Notes: a model not told the origin generated them from the letters alone. DNA of 64,000 bases from Streptomyces aureoverticillatus (GCF_014649395.1 NZ_BMSY01000006.1:62001-126000); one strand, 5' to 3'; shown: positions 44,113-54,773, counted from the first letter of the stretch. A program made the numbers and translations.

Positions 44113-45822
44113 ATGACGGCGACCGGAACGGGCGGCGGCACGGAGGACTTCCGTGCGGCACGGGACTTCCTGCTGCGCCACCGGGAGGACTACACGGCCG
44201 CGTACGAGGGCTTCGCCTGGCCGCGGCCCGCGCACTTCAACTGGGCCCTCGACTGGTTCGACACGATCGCCGACGGCAACGACCGCACGGCGCTGCACAT
44301 CGTCGAGGAGGACGGCACCGAGACCCGGCGGTCCTTCGCGGGGCTCGCGCGGCGCTCCGCGCGGGCCGCCAACTGGCTGCGCGCGCTGGGCGTCGGAGCC
44401 GGGGACCGCATCGTCGTGATGCTCGGCAACCAGGTCGAACTGTGGGAGGTCGCGCTCGCCGCGATGAAGCTGCGCGCCGTGGTGATCCCGGCGACGCCGC
44501 TGCTGGGCGCCGCCGATCTGCGCGACCGCGTCGAGCGCGGCCGGGCCCGGCACGTCGTGGTGCGCGCCGAGGACACCGCGAAGTTCGACGACGTGCCGGG
44601 GGAGTACACCCGGATCGCGGTCGGCGCCCCCGCGGCCGGGACACCCGGAGCGCCGTCGGCGGCGTGGATTCGGTACGAGGACGTCGACACCGCCCCGGAC
44701 GACTTCACGCCCGACGGCGTCACCCGCGCCGACGACCCGCTCATGCTGTACTTCACGTCCGGCACGACCGCCCGCCCCAAGCTCGTCGAGCACACCCATG
44801 TGTCGTACCCCGTGGGCCACTTGGCGACCATGTACTGGATCGGCCTGAGGCCCGGCGACGTGCATCTGAACATCTCCTCGCCGGGCTGGGCCAAGCACGC
44901 CTGGTCGAACCTGTTCGCGCCGTGGAACGCGGAGGCGACCGTCTTCATCCACAACTACACGCGCTTCGACGCCGGCCGGCTGATGGCCGAGATGGACCGG
45001 GCGGGCGTCACCAGCTTCTGCGCGCCGCCCACCGTGTGGCGCATGCTCATCCAGGCCGACCTCACCCAGCTCCGTACGCCCCCGCGTGAGGTCGTCGCGG
45101 CCGGTGAGCCGCTGAACCCCGAGGTCATCGAGCAGGTGCGGCGCGACTGGGGCGTGACCATCCGGGACGGTTTCGGGCAGACCGAGACGGCCGTGCAGGT
45201 CGCCAACACCCCCGGCCAGGAGCTGAAGCCCGGCTCCATGGGGCGGCCGACGCCCGGCTTCCGTGTCGAGCTGCTCGACCCGGTGACGGGCGAGCCCGGC
45301 GCCGTGGAGGGCGAGATCGCGCTCGACCTGTCCGCCGCGCCCGTCGGCCTCATGACCGGCTACCACGGCGACCCGGAGCGCACCGCCGAGGCCATGGCGG
45401 GCGGCTACTACCGCACCGGCGACATCGGCGCCCGCGACGCCGACGGATACCTCACCTATGTGGGCAGATCGGACGACGTCTTCAAGGCGTCCGACTACAA
45501 GATCTCGCCGTTCGAGCTGGAGAGCGCGCTGCTTGAGCACGAGGCGGTGGCCGAGGCCGCGGTCGTGCCCGCCCCGGACCCGGTGCGGCTCGCCGTGCCC
45601 AAGGCGTACGTGGTGCTCGCCGAGGGCCACCAACCCGGTCCCGACACCGCGAAGTTGCTGTTCGAGCACTCGCGGGCGGTGCTCGCTCCGTACAAACGCG
45701 TACGCCGCCTGGAGTTCGGCGCGCTGCCCAAGACCGTGTCCGGCAAGATCCGCCGCATCGAGCTGCGGGAGGCGACGGCCAAGGGGTCGGACGCCGAGTA
45801 CCGCGAGGAGGACTTCCGGTGA
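44113..45822 (+). CDS. AMP-binding acyl-CoA synthetase (medium-chain/acetyl-CoA synthetase-like)
   Basis: 569 aa, an ANL-superfamily adenylating enzyme. Motifs are YFTSGTTARPKLVEHTH (ATP P-loop), GFGQTET (A5), YYRTGDIGARDADGYLTYVGRSDDVFKASDYKISPFELE (A7/A8) and the catalytic Lys near the end in KTVSGKIRR. The beginning (EDYTAAYEGFAWPRPAHFNWALDWFDTIA) is typical of the ACSM-like branch. GAGGAG precedes ATG 44113; a longer frame to 44044 is less likely. Its TGA overlaps the GTG of the next synthetase. Confidence 0.9.
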   Translation: MTATGTGGGTEDFRAARDFLLRHREDYTAAYEGFAWPRPAHFNWALDWFDTIADGNDRTALHIVEEDGTETRRSFAGLARRSARAANWLRALGVGAGDRIVVMLGNQVELWEVALAAMKLRAVVIPATPLLGAADLRDRVERGRARHVVVRAEDTAKFDDVPGEYTRIAVGAPAAGTPGAPSAAWIRYEDVDTAPDDFTPDGVTRADDPLMLYFTSGTTARPKLVEHTHVSYPVGHLATMYWIGLRPGDVHLNISSPGWAKHAWSNLFAPWNAEATVFIHNYTRFDAGRLMAEMDRAGVTSFCAPPTVWRMLIQADLTQLRTPPREVVAAGEPLNPEVIEQVRRDWGVTIRDGFGQTETAVQVANTPGQELKPGSMGRPTPGFRVELLDPVTGEPGAVEGEIALDLSAAPVGLMTGYHGDPERTAEAMAGGYYRTGDIGARDADGYLTYVGRSDDVFKASDYKISPFELESALLEHEAVAEAAVVPAPDPVRLAVPKAYVVLAEGHQPGPDTAKLLFEHSRAVLAPYKRVRRLEFGALPKTVSGKIRRIELREATAKGSDAEYREEDFR

Positions 45823-47477
45823 GCACGACGGTGGGTCCGGCGGGTTCGGTGGGTTCCGAGGGCGCGCCCGGCGCCGCCGCGCTTTCGTACGCCCACGGCA
45901 CCAGCAAGACGCCCCTGCTCGGCGACACCATCGGGCAGAACCTCGACCGGGCCGTCGCCGCCTGGCCGGAGCGGGACGCGCTCGTCGACGTCGCGGCGGG
46001 CACCCGCTGGACCTACGCCGAATTCGGCGCGGCCGTCGCGCAGTTGGCGCGCGGACTGATCGGCTCGGGGGTCGGCAAGGGCGACCGGGTCGGCATCTGG
46101 GCCGTGAACTGCGCCGAGTGGGTGCTCGTGCAGTACGCCACCGCGCGCGTCGGCGCCATCATGGTGAACATCAACCCGGCCTACCGCGCCCATGAGTTGG
46201 CGTACGTCCTGAAGCAGTCGGGTGTCTCGCTGCTCGTCGCCACCCAGCGGCACAAGACCAGCGACTACCGGGCGATGGTCGACGAGGTCCGGGCCGAGTG
46301 CCCGGCGCTGCGCGCCGTGCACTACATCGAGGACGGGTCCTGGGACGCGCTGCTCGACGCGGCGGGGTCCGTCGACGACGATGAACTGGCGGCCCGCGAG
46401 GCAGAGTTGAGCTGTGACGACCCGGTCAACATCCAGTACACCTCGGGCACCACGGGCTTCCCGAAGGGGGCCACGCTCTCCCACCACAACATCCTCAACA
46501 ACGGGTACTGGGTGGGGCGCACCATCGGCTACGGCGAGCAGGACCGGGTGTGCCTGCCCGTGCCCTTCTACCACTGCTTCGGCATGGTCATGGGCAACCT
46601 CGGCGCCACCTCGCACGGCGCGTGCGTCGTGATCCCGGCGCCGTCGTTCGACCCGGTGGCCACGCTGCACGCCGTGGAGCGCGAGCAGTGCACGTCGCTG
46701 TACGGCGTGCCCACGATGTTCATCGCCGAGCTGAACCTCGCCGACTTCGCGACGTACGACCTGTCGACGCTGCGGACCGGGATCATGGCTGGGTCGCCGT
46801 GCCCCGTCGAGGTCATGAAGCGGGTCGTCGCCGAGATGCACATGGAGGAGGTCTCCATCTGCTACGGCATGACCGAGACCTCGCCCGTCTCCCTCCAGAC
46901 CCGGATGGACGACGACCTGGAGCGCCGCACCGGCACCGTGGGGCGGGTCCTGCCGCACATCGAGGTCAAGGTCGTCGACCCGGTGAGCGGGGTGATGCTG
47001 CCGCGCGGGGAGTCCGGCGAATTGTGCACGCGCGGGTACAGCGTGATGCTCGGCTACTGGGAGGACCCCGAGCGGACCGCCGAGGTCATCGACTCCGGGC
47101 GCTGGATGCACACGGGCGACCTCGCGGTCATGCGGGACGACGGGTACGTGCAGATCGTCGGACGCATCAAGGACATGATCATCCGGGGTGGCGAGAACGT
47201 CTATCCGCGCGAGATCGAGGAGTTCCTGTACGGGCACCCGAAGATCGCCGACGTGCAGGTCGTCGGCGTGCCCGACGAGCGGTACGGCGAGGTGCCGCTG
47301 GCCTGCGTCATCCTGCGGGACGCGGAGGACACGCTGACGCTGGAGGAGCTCCGGGACTTCTGTGCGGGGCGGCTCGCCCACTACAAGGTGCCGGCGGGGC
47401 TGCGGATCCTGGAGAGCTTCCCGATGACGGTGTCCGGGAAGGTACGGAAGGTGGAGCTGCGGGAGCGGTTCGGCTGA
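45819..47477 (+). CDS. Fatty-acyl-CoA synthetase (FadD-like)
   Basis: 552 aa AMP-binding enzyme. P-loop IQYTSGTTGFPKGATLSHHNI, CYGMTETSP, MHTGDLAVMRDDGYVQIVGRIKDMIIRGGENVYPREIEEFL and PMTVSGKVRKVEL with the catalytic Lys are all present. It activates a carboxylic acid with ATP and CoA. A 15-residue Gly/Ala-rich start precedes the core. It is coupled to the first synthetase by a GTGA overlap. Two different synthetases with one GAF-LuxR regulator point to uptake or breakdown of a specific acid rather than general lipid metabolism (inference). Confidence 0.9.
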   Translation: MSTTVGPAGSVGSEGAPGAAALSYAHGTSKTPLLGDTIGQNLDRAVAAWPERDALVDVAAGTRWTYAEFGAAVAQLARGLIGSGVGKGDRVGIWAVNCAEWVLVQYATARVGAIMVNINPAYRAHELAYVLKQSGVSLLVATQRHKTSDYRAMVDEVRAECPALRAVHYIEDGSWDALLDAAGSVDDDELAAREAELSCDDPVNIQYTSGTTGFPKGATLSHHNILNNGYWVGRTIGYGEQDRVCLPVPFYHCFGMVMGNLGATSHGACVVIPAPSFDPVATLHAVEREQCTSLYGVPTMFIAELNLADFATYDLSTLRTGIMAGSPCPVEVMKRVVAEMHMEEVSICYGMTETSPVSLQTRMDDDLERRTGTVGRVLPHIEVKVVDPVSGVMLPRGESGELCTRGYSVMLGYWEDPERTAEVIDSGRWMHTGDLAVMRDDGYVQIVGRIKDMIIRGGENVYPREIEEFLYGHPKIADVQVVGVPDERYGEVPLACVILRDAEDTLTLEELRDFCAGRLAHYKVPAGLRILESFPMTVSGKVRKVELRERFG

Positions 47478-47607
47478 GGCTTGGCCGCGGGCCCGGTGGG
47501 CGTGTTCAGTGCCGCCGCTGCGCGGCGGATTTTTCCCACCCGCCCGCCCTTCTTGGACGGATGGCCGCTGTCGCGGAGAGCAGCCGCCCGCGGCGTGGGC
47601 GCAGTGC

Positions 47608-48276
47608 CTACGCCCCGGTTGCCGTCAGTTCGTCCGCCGCGGTGTTCAGCGGCTCCGGCGTGCCCGTCAGGTCGATGCGGAACAGGGCCACGTTCAGTTC
47701 GTCGGCGCGGGCGCGGGCCAGAGGTGTGAAGTCGCACAGGGCGAAGCACACGCAGGTCGCGGAGCGCGTCATGGCCGTCAGCCACGCGCACTCGACGTCC
47801 CGCAGTGAGGCGTGCCGCGCGGTCGGCTCGACCTGCGCGACCACCCCGAGCGCCGTGAGCCGGGCGCCCGACGGCGGACGCTCCTCGTCGGGGCCCGCGT
47901 CGCGTACGTCCTCGTAGCCGAGCCAGCGCAGGAACAGGGCCGCCGTGGTCACCGCGTCGCGTGCGTCGCGGACGGGCAGCGGGCGGAACGCGGCCCGGGG
48001 CGCGGGCGCCGCGCCGTCCTGGGCCACCGGCACCCGCAGCACCGTCCCGCACGCGCAGCCCAGCTCCGGTCGCGGCCAGTCCGCCGCCCGCCCGCAGGCG
48101 GCGCAGCGCACCGTCACCCAGGCGTCCGCCCGCGTCCGGTGGGTCAGCGGGATCGCGGCGCCGTGCGTGACCGGCGGGACGACGGGAGCGCCGCAGGCAC
48201 AGGGGAACGCAGGGGGAGCGTAGGCCTGCTCGTGGCGGCACACCGGGCACCGCACCAGGACGCCGTCCGCCGTCAT
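47608..48276 (-). CDS. Zinc-ribbon-containing protein of unknown function
   Basis: 222 aa. The first 70 residues hold metal-binding Cys groups: VRCPVCRHEQAYAPPAFPCACGAP, then VRCAACGRAADWPRPELGCACGT. These make two zinc-ribbon-like modules of the CxxC...CxC form. The remainder (about 95-220) looks like a small alpha/beta restriction-endonuclease-like or DUF2034-type fold: RDAVTTAALFLRWLGYEDVRD...LGVVAQVEP...FALCDFTPLARARADELNVALFRIDL. That pattern suggests a nucleic-acid-related protein, but no catalytic set is certain. ATG 48276 is chosen over an upstream, non-conserved frame. Confidence 0.65.
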   Translation of the reverse strand: MTADGVLVRCPVCRHEQAYAPPAFPCACGAPVVPPVTHGAAIPLTHRTRADAWVTVRCAACGRAADWPRPELGCACGTVLRVPVAQDGAAPAPRAAFRPLPVRDARDAVTTAALFLRWLGYEDVRDAGPDEERPPSGARLTALGVVAQVEPTARHASLRDVECAWLTAMTRSATCVCFALCDFTPLARARADELNVALFRIDLTGTPEPLNTAADELTATGA

Positions 48277-48439
48277 CGCTCCCACCGCCGCCCCGCGCGC
48301 TCCGTGACCGCCCGGCCGCGCCCCGCGGCCGGGAGCGGACTTCCGGCCATCCCCGGCCCTCGGCCCGCCGGAGCCCATCGTCGTACGAAAGCGGCCATCC
48401 CGATACGCCATTTTGAGCTGGAGCACGCCACCGGATCCC

Positions 48440-48468
48440 TTGACGGTCCCCGCGCGCCCGCTTACATT
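48440..48468 (+). promoter_or_regulatory. Predicted gcl promoter
   Basis: TTGACG (48440-48445), 17-bp spacer and TACATT (48463-48468) make a good vegetative-type promoter about 140 bp upstream of gcl. Two candidate repressor sites lie directly downstream, over the expected start point. Nothing else is seen in the 333-bp gap. Confidence 0.65.
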
Positions 48469-48470
48469 GC

Positions 48471-48506
48471 TTCCATATAGCAGAACATAATTTCCGCAAT
48501 GTGGAA
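48471..48506 (+). promoter_or_regulatory. Two phased 15-bp operator sites before gcl (AllR-type candidate)
   Basis: Site 1, TTCCATATAGCAGAA (48471-48485), and site 2, TTCCGCAATGTGGAA (48492-48506), share the palindromic form TTCCGYANTGYGGAA, 12 and 15 of 15 positions respectively. They start exactly 21 bp apart. The same motif precedes hyi. From memory, AllR of the IclR family represses gcl in S. coelicolor. Confidence 0.7.
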
Positions 48507-48610
48507 GTCGCCGCCAAGGCGGGCCACGGCGCGGAAGCAGGACCGGAATTCACAGCTCACCGCGGGGCGCGACGGGAGCCCGAATTCGCCAGCCGAAGCA
48601 GGAGAACTCA

Positions 48611-50398
<1,788 letters not shown>

Positions 50399-50430
50399 GA
50401 CGTCCCAGCCGCTCACGGCGTGCCCCAACG

Positions 50431-50473
50431 AAAGGCCCCTGTCCCGGAGTTCAGCTCCAGGACAGGGGCCTTT
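50431..50473. terminator. Strong bidirectional terminator after gcl
   Basis: AAAGGCCCCTGTCC (50431-50444) pairs perfectly with GGACAGGGGCCTTT (50460-50473), with a loop that itself has a GGAG/CTCC pair. A- and T-tracts at both ends make it work for gcl and for the convergent membrane-protein gene. Confidence 0.93.
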
Positions 50474-50478
50474 CGCGC

Positions 50479-51081
50479 TCACGACCGGCGGCGGCGTACG
50501 GAGTAGTGGACGGTCAGGGCGAGGACCAGCGGGCCCCACAGGCCGGCCGGCAGGACGCTGGCGCGGAACAGGAACTCCCAGGCTCCGTTGTCGAACCCGT
50601 CGAGGGACACGAAGCCGAGGCCGGCCAGGGTGAAGGTCCCGAACAGGGCCGTCGCGCCCAGGCCGCCGAGCGTCGCGGGGATCAGCGCGGCCACGGGGCG
50701 CACCCGCCGTCCGCCCAGGAGCGGGACCCAGGACGGCACCACCTCGCCCCACCCCCGCACCAGACCGAAGCTCAGCAGCGCGAGGGCCTCGGTGAGCAGG
50801 CTCAGCCCGAAGATGTACGGCACGGAGATCCACAGGCTGCCGATCGAACCGTTGTCCGTGCCCATGTCGAACCCGAACGCGAAGGGCAGCCGCCACAGGC
50901 ACTGCGGGAGCAGGACGAGCGGGATGAGGTGCGCGACGCGCTCGGCCCAGCGGGGCACGGGACGTTCGGTGCCGGTGCCGGTGCCGGTGCCGGTGCCTGC
51001 GCCCCAGCCCGTGTCCCCACCAGTGGCCGCGGCGGTCTCGCTCTCCTGGACTGCGGGCGTCTGAACTGCGGTCGTCGTCAT
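50479..51081 (-). CDS. Integral membrane protein of unknown function
   Basis: 200 aa. A polar N-terminus with a Gly-Thr repeat (GTGTGTGTGT, from a GTGCCG-type microsatellite near 50968-50998) is followed by about four membrane helices: LIPLVLLPQCLWRLPFAF, SLLTEALALLSFGLV, VAALIPATLGGLGATALFG and SVLPAGLWGPLVLALTV. No catalytic or transport signature is recognised. It sits convergent to gcl and divergent from the YdeI-like gene. Confidence 0.76.
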   Translation of the reverse strand: MTTTAVQTPAVQESETAAATGGDTGWGAGTGTGTGTGTERPVPRWAERVAHLIPLVLLPQCLWRLPFAFGFDMGTDNGSIGSLWISVPYIFGLSLLTEALALLSFGLVRGWGEVVPSWVPLLGGRRVRPVAALIPATLGGLGATALFGTFTLAGLGFVSLDGFDNGAWEFLFRASVLPAGLWGPLVLALTVHYSVRRRRS

Positions 51082-51233
51082 GGCACTTACTCTTCCGCCC
51101 GGCCGCGAGGAGATCGTCAGCTCCCGCGCCGGACCGTCTCCGCCGCGCGGGGGAGAGGGACGTACACCGTGGCAGGAGGCGGGTGGGCGGATACCGTGGC
51201 GCGAGGCGACGCACGGACCGAAGGAGTTTTCCC

Positions 51234-51812
51234 ATGGACACGCTCGACGGACTTCCGGTCCTCGCGTTCGCCGACCGGCGGGCGCTGGAGGAGTGGCTCG
51301 ACGCCCACCACGAGGACAGCCCCGGCGTCTGGCTGAAGCTCGCCAAGAAGGCGTCGGGCGTCCCGTCCGTGGCGGGCCAGGAGGTGATCGACCTGGAGCT
51401 GTGCTTCGGGTGGATCGACGGTCAGCGCCGCCGGCTGGACGAGACGTACTTCCTCCAGAAGATCACCCCGCGCCGCCCGCGCGGCACCTGGTCGAAGCGG
51501 AACATCGACCGGGCCGAGGCCCTGATCGCCGAGGGCCGGGTGCGGGAGCGCGGCCTCGCCGAGATCGCCGCGGCGAAGGCGGACGGGCGCTGGGACGCCG
51601 CGTACGACGCGCAGGCCGAGGCGACGGTCCCGGACGACCTCGCGGCGGCGCTCGACGCCGAACCGCGGGCCAGGCGGACGTACGACGGCCTCGGCAGGAC
51701 GGACCGGTACCTGGTGATCCTGCGCCTGCAGACGGCCCGGACGGCGCGGACGCGGGCGGCCCGCCTGGAGCGGATGGTCGCGGCGCTGGCGGCGGGGGAG
51801 AAGGTGCGCTGA
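51234..51812 (+). CDS. YdeI/OmdA-family protein
   Basis: 192 aa. The family signature is seen in order: ALEEWLDAHHEDSPGVWLKLAKKASGVPSVAGQEVIDLELCFGWIDGQRRRLDETYFLQKITPRRPRGTWSKRNIDRAEALIAEGR, followed by the C-terminal helical domain (PDDLAAALDAEPRARRTYDGL). Members have been linked to peptide/stress responses, but the biochemical role is unknown. AAGGAG is 7 nt before ATG 51234. A terminator-type hairpin follows. Confidence 0.88.
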   Translation: MDTLDGLPVLAFADRRALEEWLDAHHEDSPGVWLKLAKKASGVPSVAGQEVIDLELCFGWIDGQRRRLDETYFLQKITPRRPRGTWSKRNIDRAEALIAEGRVRERGLAEIAAAKADGRWDAAYDAQAEATVPDDLAAALDAEPRARRTYDGLGRTDRYLVILRLQTARTARTRAARLERMVAALAAGEKVR

Positions 51813-51831
51813 GCCCGGGGAGCAACGTGCC

Positions 51832-51864
51832 GAGCCCCCGGGCGCGTGGGCGCTCCGGGGGCTC
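51832..51864 (+). terminator. Terminator after the YdeI-like gene
   Basis: GAGCCCCCGG (51832-51841) pairs perfectly with CCGGGGGCTC (51855-51864) around a 13-nt loop, 20 bp after the stop codon. AAAG follows. Confidence 0.8.
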
Positions 51865-52228
51865 AAAGGTGGCTGCCGGTCCGGCAGTTGCCGTTGCTGC
51901 CGTCCGACGGCGCGCGACTGGCGGAACATGCATACGCGCCGCCGGACGGAATTCATGGGGCCGTGGCATCCACAGGAAACACCGTGGCATCCACGGGAAA
52001 CAGCCGGGACCGCGGCGGCCGGGCGACAGTCCCCGGTAGCCCTTCCTCAGGTCGAAAGGGTGCCGGGAGACCTTCACCACCGCACTGGCTCGCACGAGCC
52101 GCCGCGGTCCTCGTCGTCCCGCCCGCCGTGTGACCACCCCTCATCCGGGTACACGGCGGCGCGGGTCTCCGCGCGTGGGGACTGACCTCCCGTCAAGTCC
52201 CCGGCGCAGTCTGTGAGGTGAGGGAAAC
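51865..52228. other. Non-coding gap with a 21-bp tandem duplication
   Basis: Between the YdeI-like gene and the catalase gene no reading frame with family features is seen. Two 21-bp copies at 51961-51981 and 51982-52002 differ by one base. Each contains CCGTGGCATCCAC, which is itself an inverted repeat (GTGG-CAT-CCAC). Confidence 0.6.
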
Positions 52229-53695
52229 TCAGTCCTCGCGCAGGTCGCGGACCGCCGCCTCCACGCGCTTGCCGTAGTCGGCGTCGGCGGCGTGGAAGTG
52301 GGCGAGGTTCTTCTCGATGACGTCGTCGCGCGACACCTGGGACAGACCGCCCGCGATGTTCGCGACCAGGCGGGACTTCTCCTCCTCGGACATCAGCCGG
52401 TACAGCTCGCCCGCCTGGAAGAAGTCGTCGTCCTTGGTGTGGGCCGGGGCCTCGTGCGTGCCGGTGTGGCCGTTGACGGCCAGCGGCGCCGACAGGGGCT
52501 TGCCGGTCTCGGTCGGGCCGTCGTACGAGTTCGGCTCGTAGTTCTTGCGGTCGCGGCCGTAGGCGTTGGACGCCATGAAGCCGTCGCGGCCGTAGTTGTC
52601 GGCGGTCCCCCCGGGCACGGCCTTGGGCGCGTTCACCGCGAGCTGGGTGTGGTTGACGCCCAGGCGGTAGCGGTGCGCGTCGGCGTAGGCGAACAGGCGG
52701 CCCTGGAGCATCTTGTCGGGCGAGGGGCCGATGCCGGGCACGAAGTTGTTCGGGGAGAACGCGGCCTGCTCGACCTCGGCGAAGACGTTGTCGGGGTTGC
52801 GGTCCAGGACCAGACGGCCCACGCGCTGGAGCGGGTAGTCCCCGTGCGGCCACACCTTGGTGAGGTCGAACGGGTTGAAGCGGTAGTTCGCCGCGTCCGC
52901 CGCCGGCATGATCTGCACGTGCAGGGTCCAGGACGGGTTCACGCCGCGCTCGATGGCCTGGAGCAGATCGGTCTGGTGCGAGTTCGGGTCCTTGCCCACG
53001 AGCTCGGCGGCCTGCTCGGAGGACAGGCAGCGGACGCCCTGGTTCGTCTTGAAGTGGTACTTGACGAAGAAGGCCTCGCCCCGCGCGTTCGTCCACTGGT
53101 AGGTGTGCGAGCCGTAGCCGTTCATGTGGCGGTACGACGCCGGGATGCCGCGGTCGCCCATCAGCCAGGTCACCTGGTGCGTGGCCTCGGGGGCGTGCGC
53201 CCAGAAGTCCCAGACGTTGTCCGGCTCCTGCTTGCCCGTGAACGGGTCGCGCTTCTGCGAGTGGATGAAGTCGGGGAACTTCAGCGGGTCCTTGATGAAG
53301 AAGACCGGCGTGTTGTTGCCGACGAGGTCGTAATTGCCCTCCTCGGTGTAGAACTTGAGGGCGAAGCCGCGCGGGTCGCGGACCGCGTCCGCGCCGCCGA
53401 GGCTGTCGGCCACCGTGGAGAACCTCAGGAAGGTCTCGGTGCGCTTGCCGACCTCGCCGAGGAAGGCGGCGGAGGTGTACGCGGTGACGTCGTCGGTCAC
53501 CTCGAAGTAGCCGTAGGCACCCGAGCCGCGGGCGTGCACGACGCGCTCCGGGATGCGCTCACGGTTGAAGCGGGCGAGCTTCTCCAACAGGTGCTGGTCC
53601 TGGAGGAGCAGCGGGCCGCCGACGCCGGCGGTGGCGGAGTTCTGGTTGTCGGCGACAGGAGCGCCGGACTCGGTCGTGAGCACACGCTGCGACAT
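52229..53695 (-). CDS. katA: Monofunctional heme catalase (small-subunit, clade 3 type)
   Basis: 488 aa. It breaks down hydrogen peroxide. The distal His is in RVVHARGSGAYGYFEV, the distal Asn region in GNNTPVFFIKDPLKFPDFIHSQKRDP, and the heme-ligand Tyr in RLFAYADAHRYRLGVN. Length and these segments fit the 480-500 aa catalases. It lies between gcl and tartronate semialdehyde reductase. The promoter shares a 19-bp palindromic sequence with the urate oxidase operon, so it may chiefly serve peroxide produced by uricase. It could also be a general vegetative catalase. Confidence 0.95.
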   Translation of the reverse strand: MSQRVLTTESGAPVADNQNSATAGVGGPLLLQDQHLLEKLARFNRERIPERVVHARGSGAYGYFEVTDDVTAYTSAAFLGEVGKRTETFLRFSTVADSLGGADAVRDPRGFALKFYTEEGNYDLVGNNTPVFFIKDPLKFPDFIHSQKRDPFTGKQEPDNVWDFWAHAPEATHQVTWLMGDRGIPASYRHMNGYGSHTYQWTNARGEAFFVKYHFKTNQGVRCLSSEQAAELVGKDPNSHQTDLLQAIERGVNPSWTLHVQIMPAADAANYRFNPFDLTKVWPHGDYPLQRVGRLVLDRNPDNVFAEVEQAAFSPNNFVPGIGPSPDKMLQGRLFAYADAHRYRLGVNHTQLAVNAPKAVPGGTADNYGRDGFMASNAYGRDRKNYEPNSYDGPTETGKPLSAPLAVNGHTGTHEAPAHTKDDDFFQAGELYRLMSEEEKSRLVANIAGGLSQVSRDDVIEKNLAHFHAADADYGKRVEAAVRDLRED

Positions 53696-53741
53696 GGTGG
53701 TGGGGTCGGCCTTCCGTGCTGTGGCTGCTGACGTGAGGGGG

Positions 53742-53783
53742 AGCGTAAGGACCCCTGAGCTGCTGCGTCAACAGTTTGTTGAA
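53742..53783 (-). promoter_or_regulatory. katA promoter with palindromic operator over the -35
   Basis: On the minus strand TTGACG (53766-53771), an 18-bp spacer and TACGCT (53742-53747) form a promoter. The -35 lies inside the perfect palindrome TCAACA-GTT-TGTTGA (53768-53782). The 19 bp at 53765-53783 are identical, in reverse complement, to 56611-56629 in front of uraD. Confidence 0.72.
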
Positions 53784-53802
53784 GTTGGTGAGAGGGCTGG
53801 GG

Positions 53803-53864
53803 TTCCGGGCCGCGGCGACGTCTGGGCGCGACAGGACAGGTGTCAACGCCGCCGCGGCCCGGAA
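53803..53864 (-). terminator. Large hairpin between tartronate semialdehyde reductase gene and katA
   Basis: TTCCGGGCCGCGGCG (53803-53817) and CGCCGCGGCCCGGAA (53850-53864) are perfectly complementary over 15 bp with a 32-nt loop. It begins 19 bp after the stop of the reductase gene and ends 20 bp before the katA operator, so it should insulate the two units. Confidence 0.72.
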
Positions 53865-53882
53865 GTTTCAGGCTCCGCGCAC

Positions 53883-54773
53883 TCAGACCTGGGCGCCGGA
53901 GAGGCGCTCGACGGAGCGGAGCAGCGCGGAGTGGTCGAGGCCGCCGTCGCCCTGCGTGCGCAGGCTGGCGACGAGCTGGGCGACCACGGCGCCGACGGGC
54001 AGGGCGGCACCGACGTTGCGGGCGGCGTCCGTGACGATGCCCATGTCCTTGTGGTGCAGGTCGATGCGGAAGCCCGGCTTGAAGTCGCGGTTCAGGAAGT
54101 TGTCCTTCTTGCGGGTCAGGACGGTCGACCCGGCCAGTCCGCCGTTGAGGACGTCCAGGGCCGCCTTCAGGTCCACGCCGGACTTCTCCAGGAAGACCAC
54201 GGCCTCGGCGCACGCCTGGATGTTGACGGCGACGATGAGCTGGTTGGCGGCCTTCACCGTCTGGCCGGAGCCGTGCGGGCCGCACAGCACGATGGTCTTG
54301 CCGAGCGCGTCGAACAGCGGCTTGGCCTGGTCGAAGTCGGCCTGGTCACCGCCGACCATGATGGACAGGACGGCCTCGACGGCCCCGGCCTCGCCACCGG
54401 AGACCGGCGCGTCCAGGACCCGGATGCCCTTGTCCTTGGCGGCCTTGGCCAGGTCCACGGAGGTCTGCGGCGTGATCGACGACATGTCGACGAGCAGCGC
54501 GCCGGACCTCGCGTTCTCCAGGATGCCGTCCGGGCCGTACGCGATGGCCTCGACGTGCGGCGACGCGGGCACCATCGTCACGATGACGTCGGCGTCCTTG
54601 ACGGCCTCGGCGATCGACGCGGCGGCGGTGCCGCCGGCCGCGGCGAGCCGCTCCAGCTTGTCCTGCTCCAGGGTGAAGCCGGTGACGGAGTACCCCGCCT
54701 TGATCAGGTTCTCGGACATGGGCGATCCCATGATGCCGAGTCCGATCCAGGCGACCTTGGGAAGCGTGCTCAT
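53883..54773 (-). CDS. glxR: 2-Hydroxy-3-oxopropionate (tartronate semialdehyde) reductase
   Basis: 296 aa beta-hydroxyacid dehydrogenase. The dinucleotide motif is VAWIGLGIMGSPMSENLIKAGYSV, the substrate segment DAPVSGGEAGA, the catalytic Lys in GSGQTVKAANQLIVAVN, and the C-terminal helix pair KDMGIVTDAARNVGAALPVGAVVAQL. It reduces tartronate semialdehyde to D-glycerate using NAD(P)H, the step after Gcl. The context with hyi upstream (91-bp gap) and gcl nearby supports the specific assignment within a family that also includes 3-hydroxyisobutyrate dehydrogenases. Confidence 0.93.
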   Translation of the reverse strand: MSTLPKVAWIGLGIMGSPMSENLIKAGYSVTGFTLEQDKLERLAAAGGTAAASIAEAVKDADVIVTMVPASPHVEAIAYGPDGILENARSGALLVDMSSITPQTSVDLAKAAKDKGIRVLDAPVSGGEAGAVEAVLSIMVGGDQADFDQAKPLFDALGKTIVLCGPHGSGQTVKAANQLIVAVNIQACAEAVVFLEKSGVDLKAALDVLNGGLAGSTVLTRKKDNFLNRDFKPGFRIDLHHKDMGIVTDAARNVGAALPVGAVVAQLVASLRTQGDGGLDHSALLRSVERLSGAQV

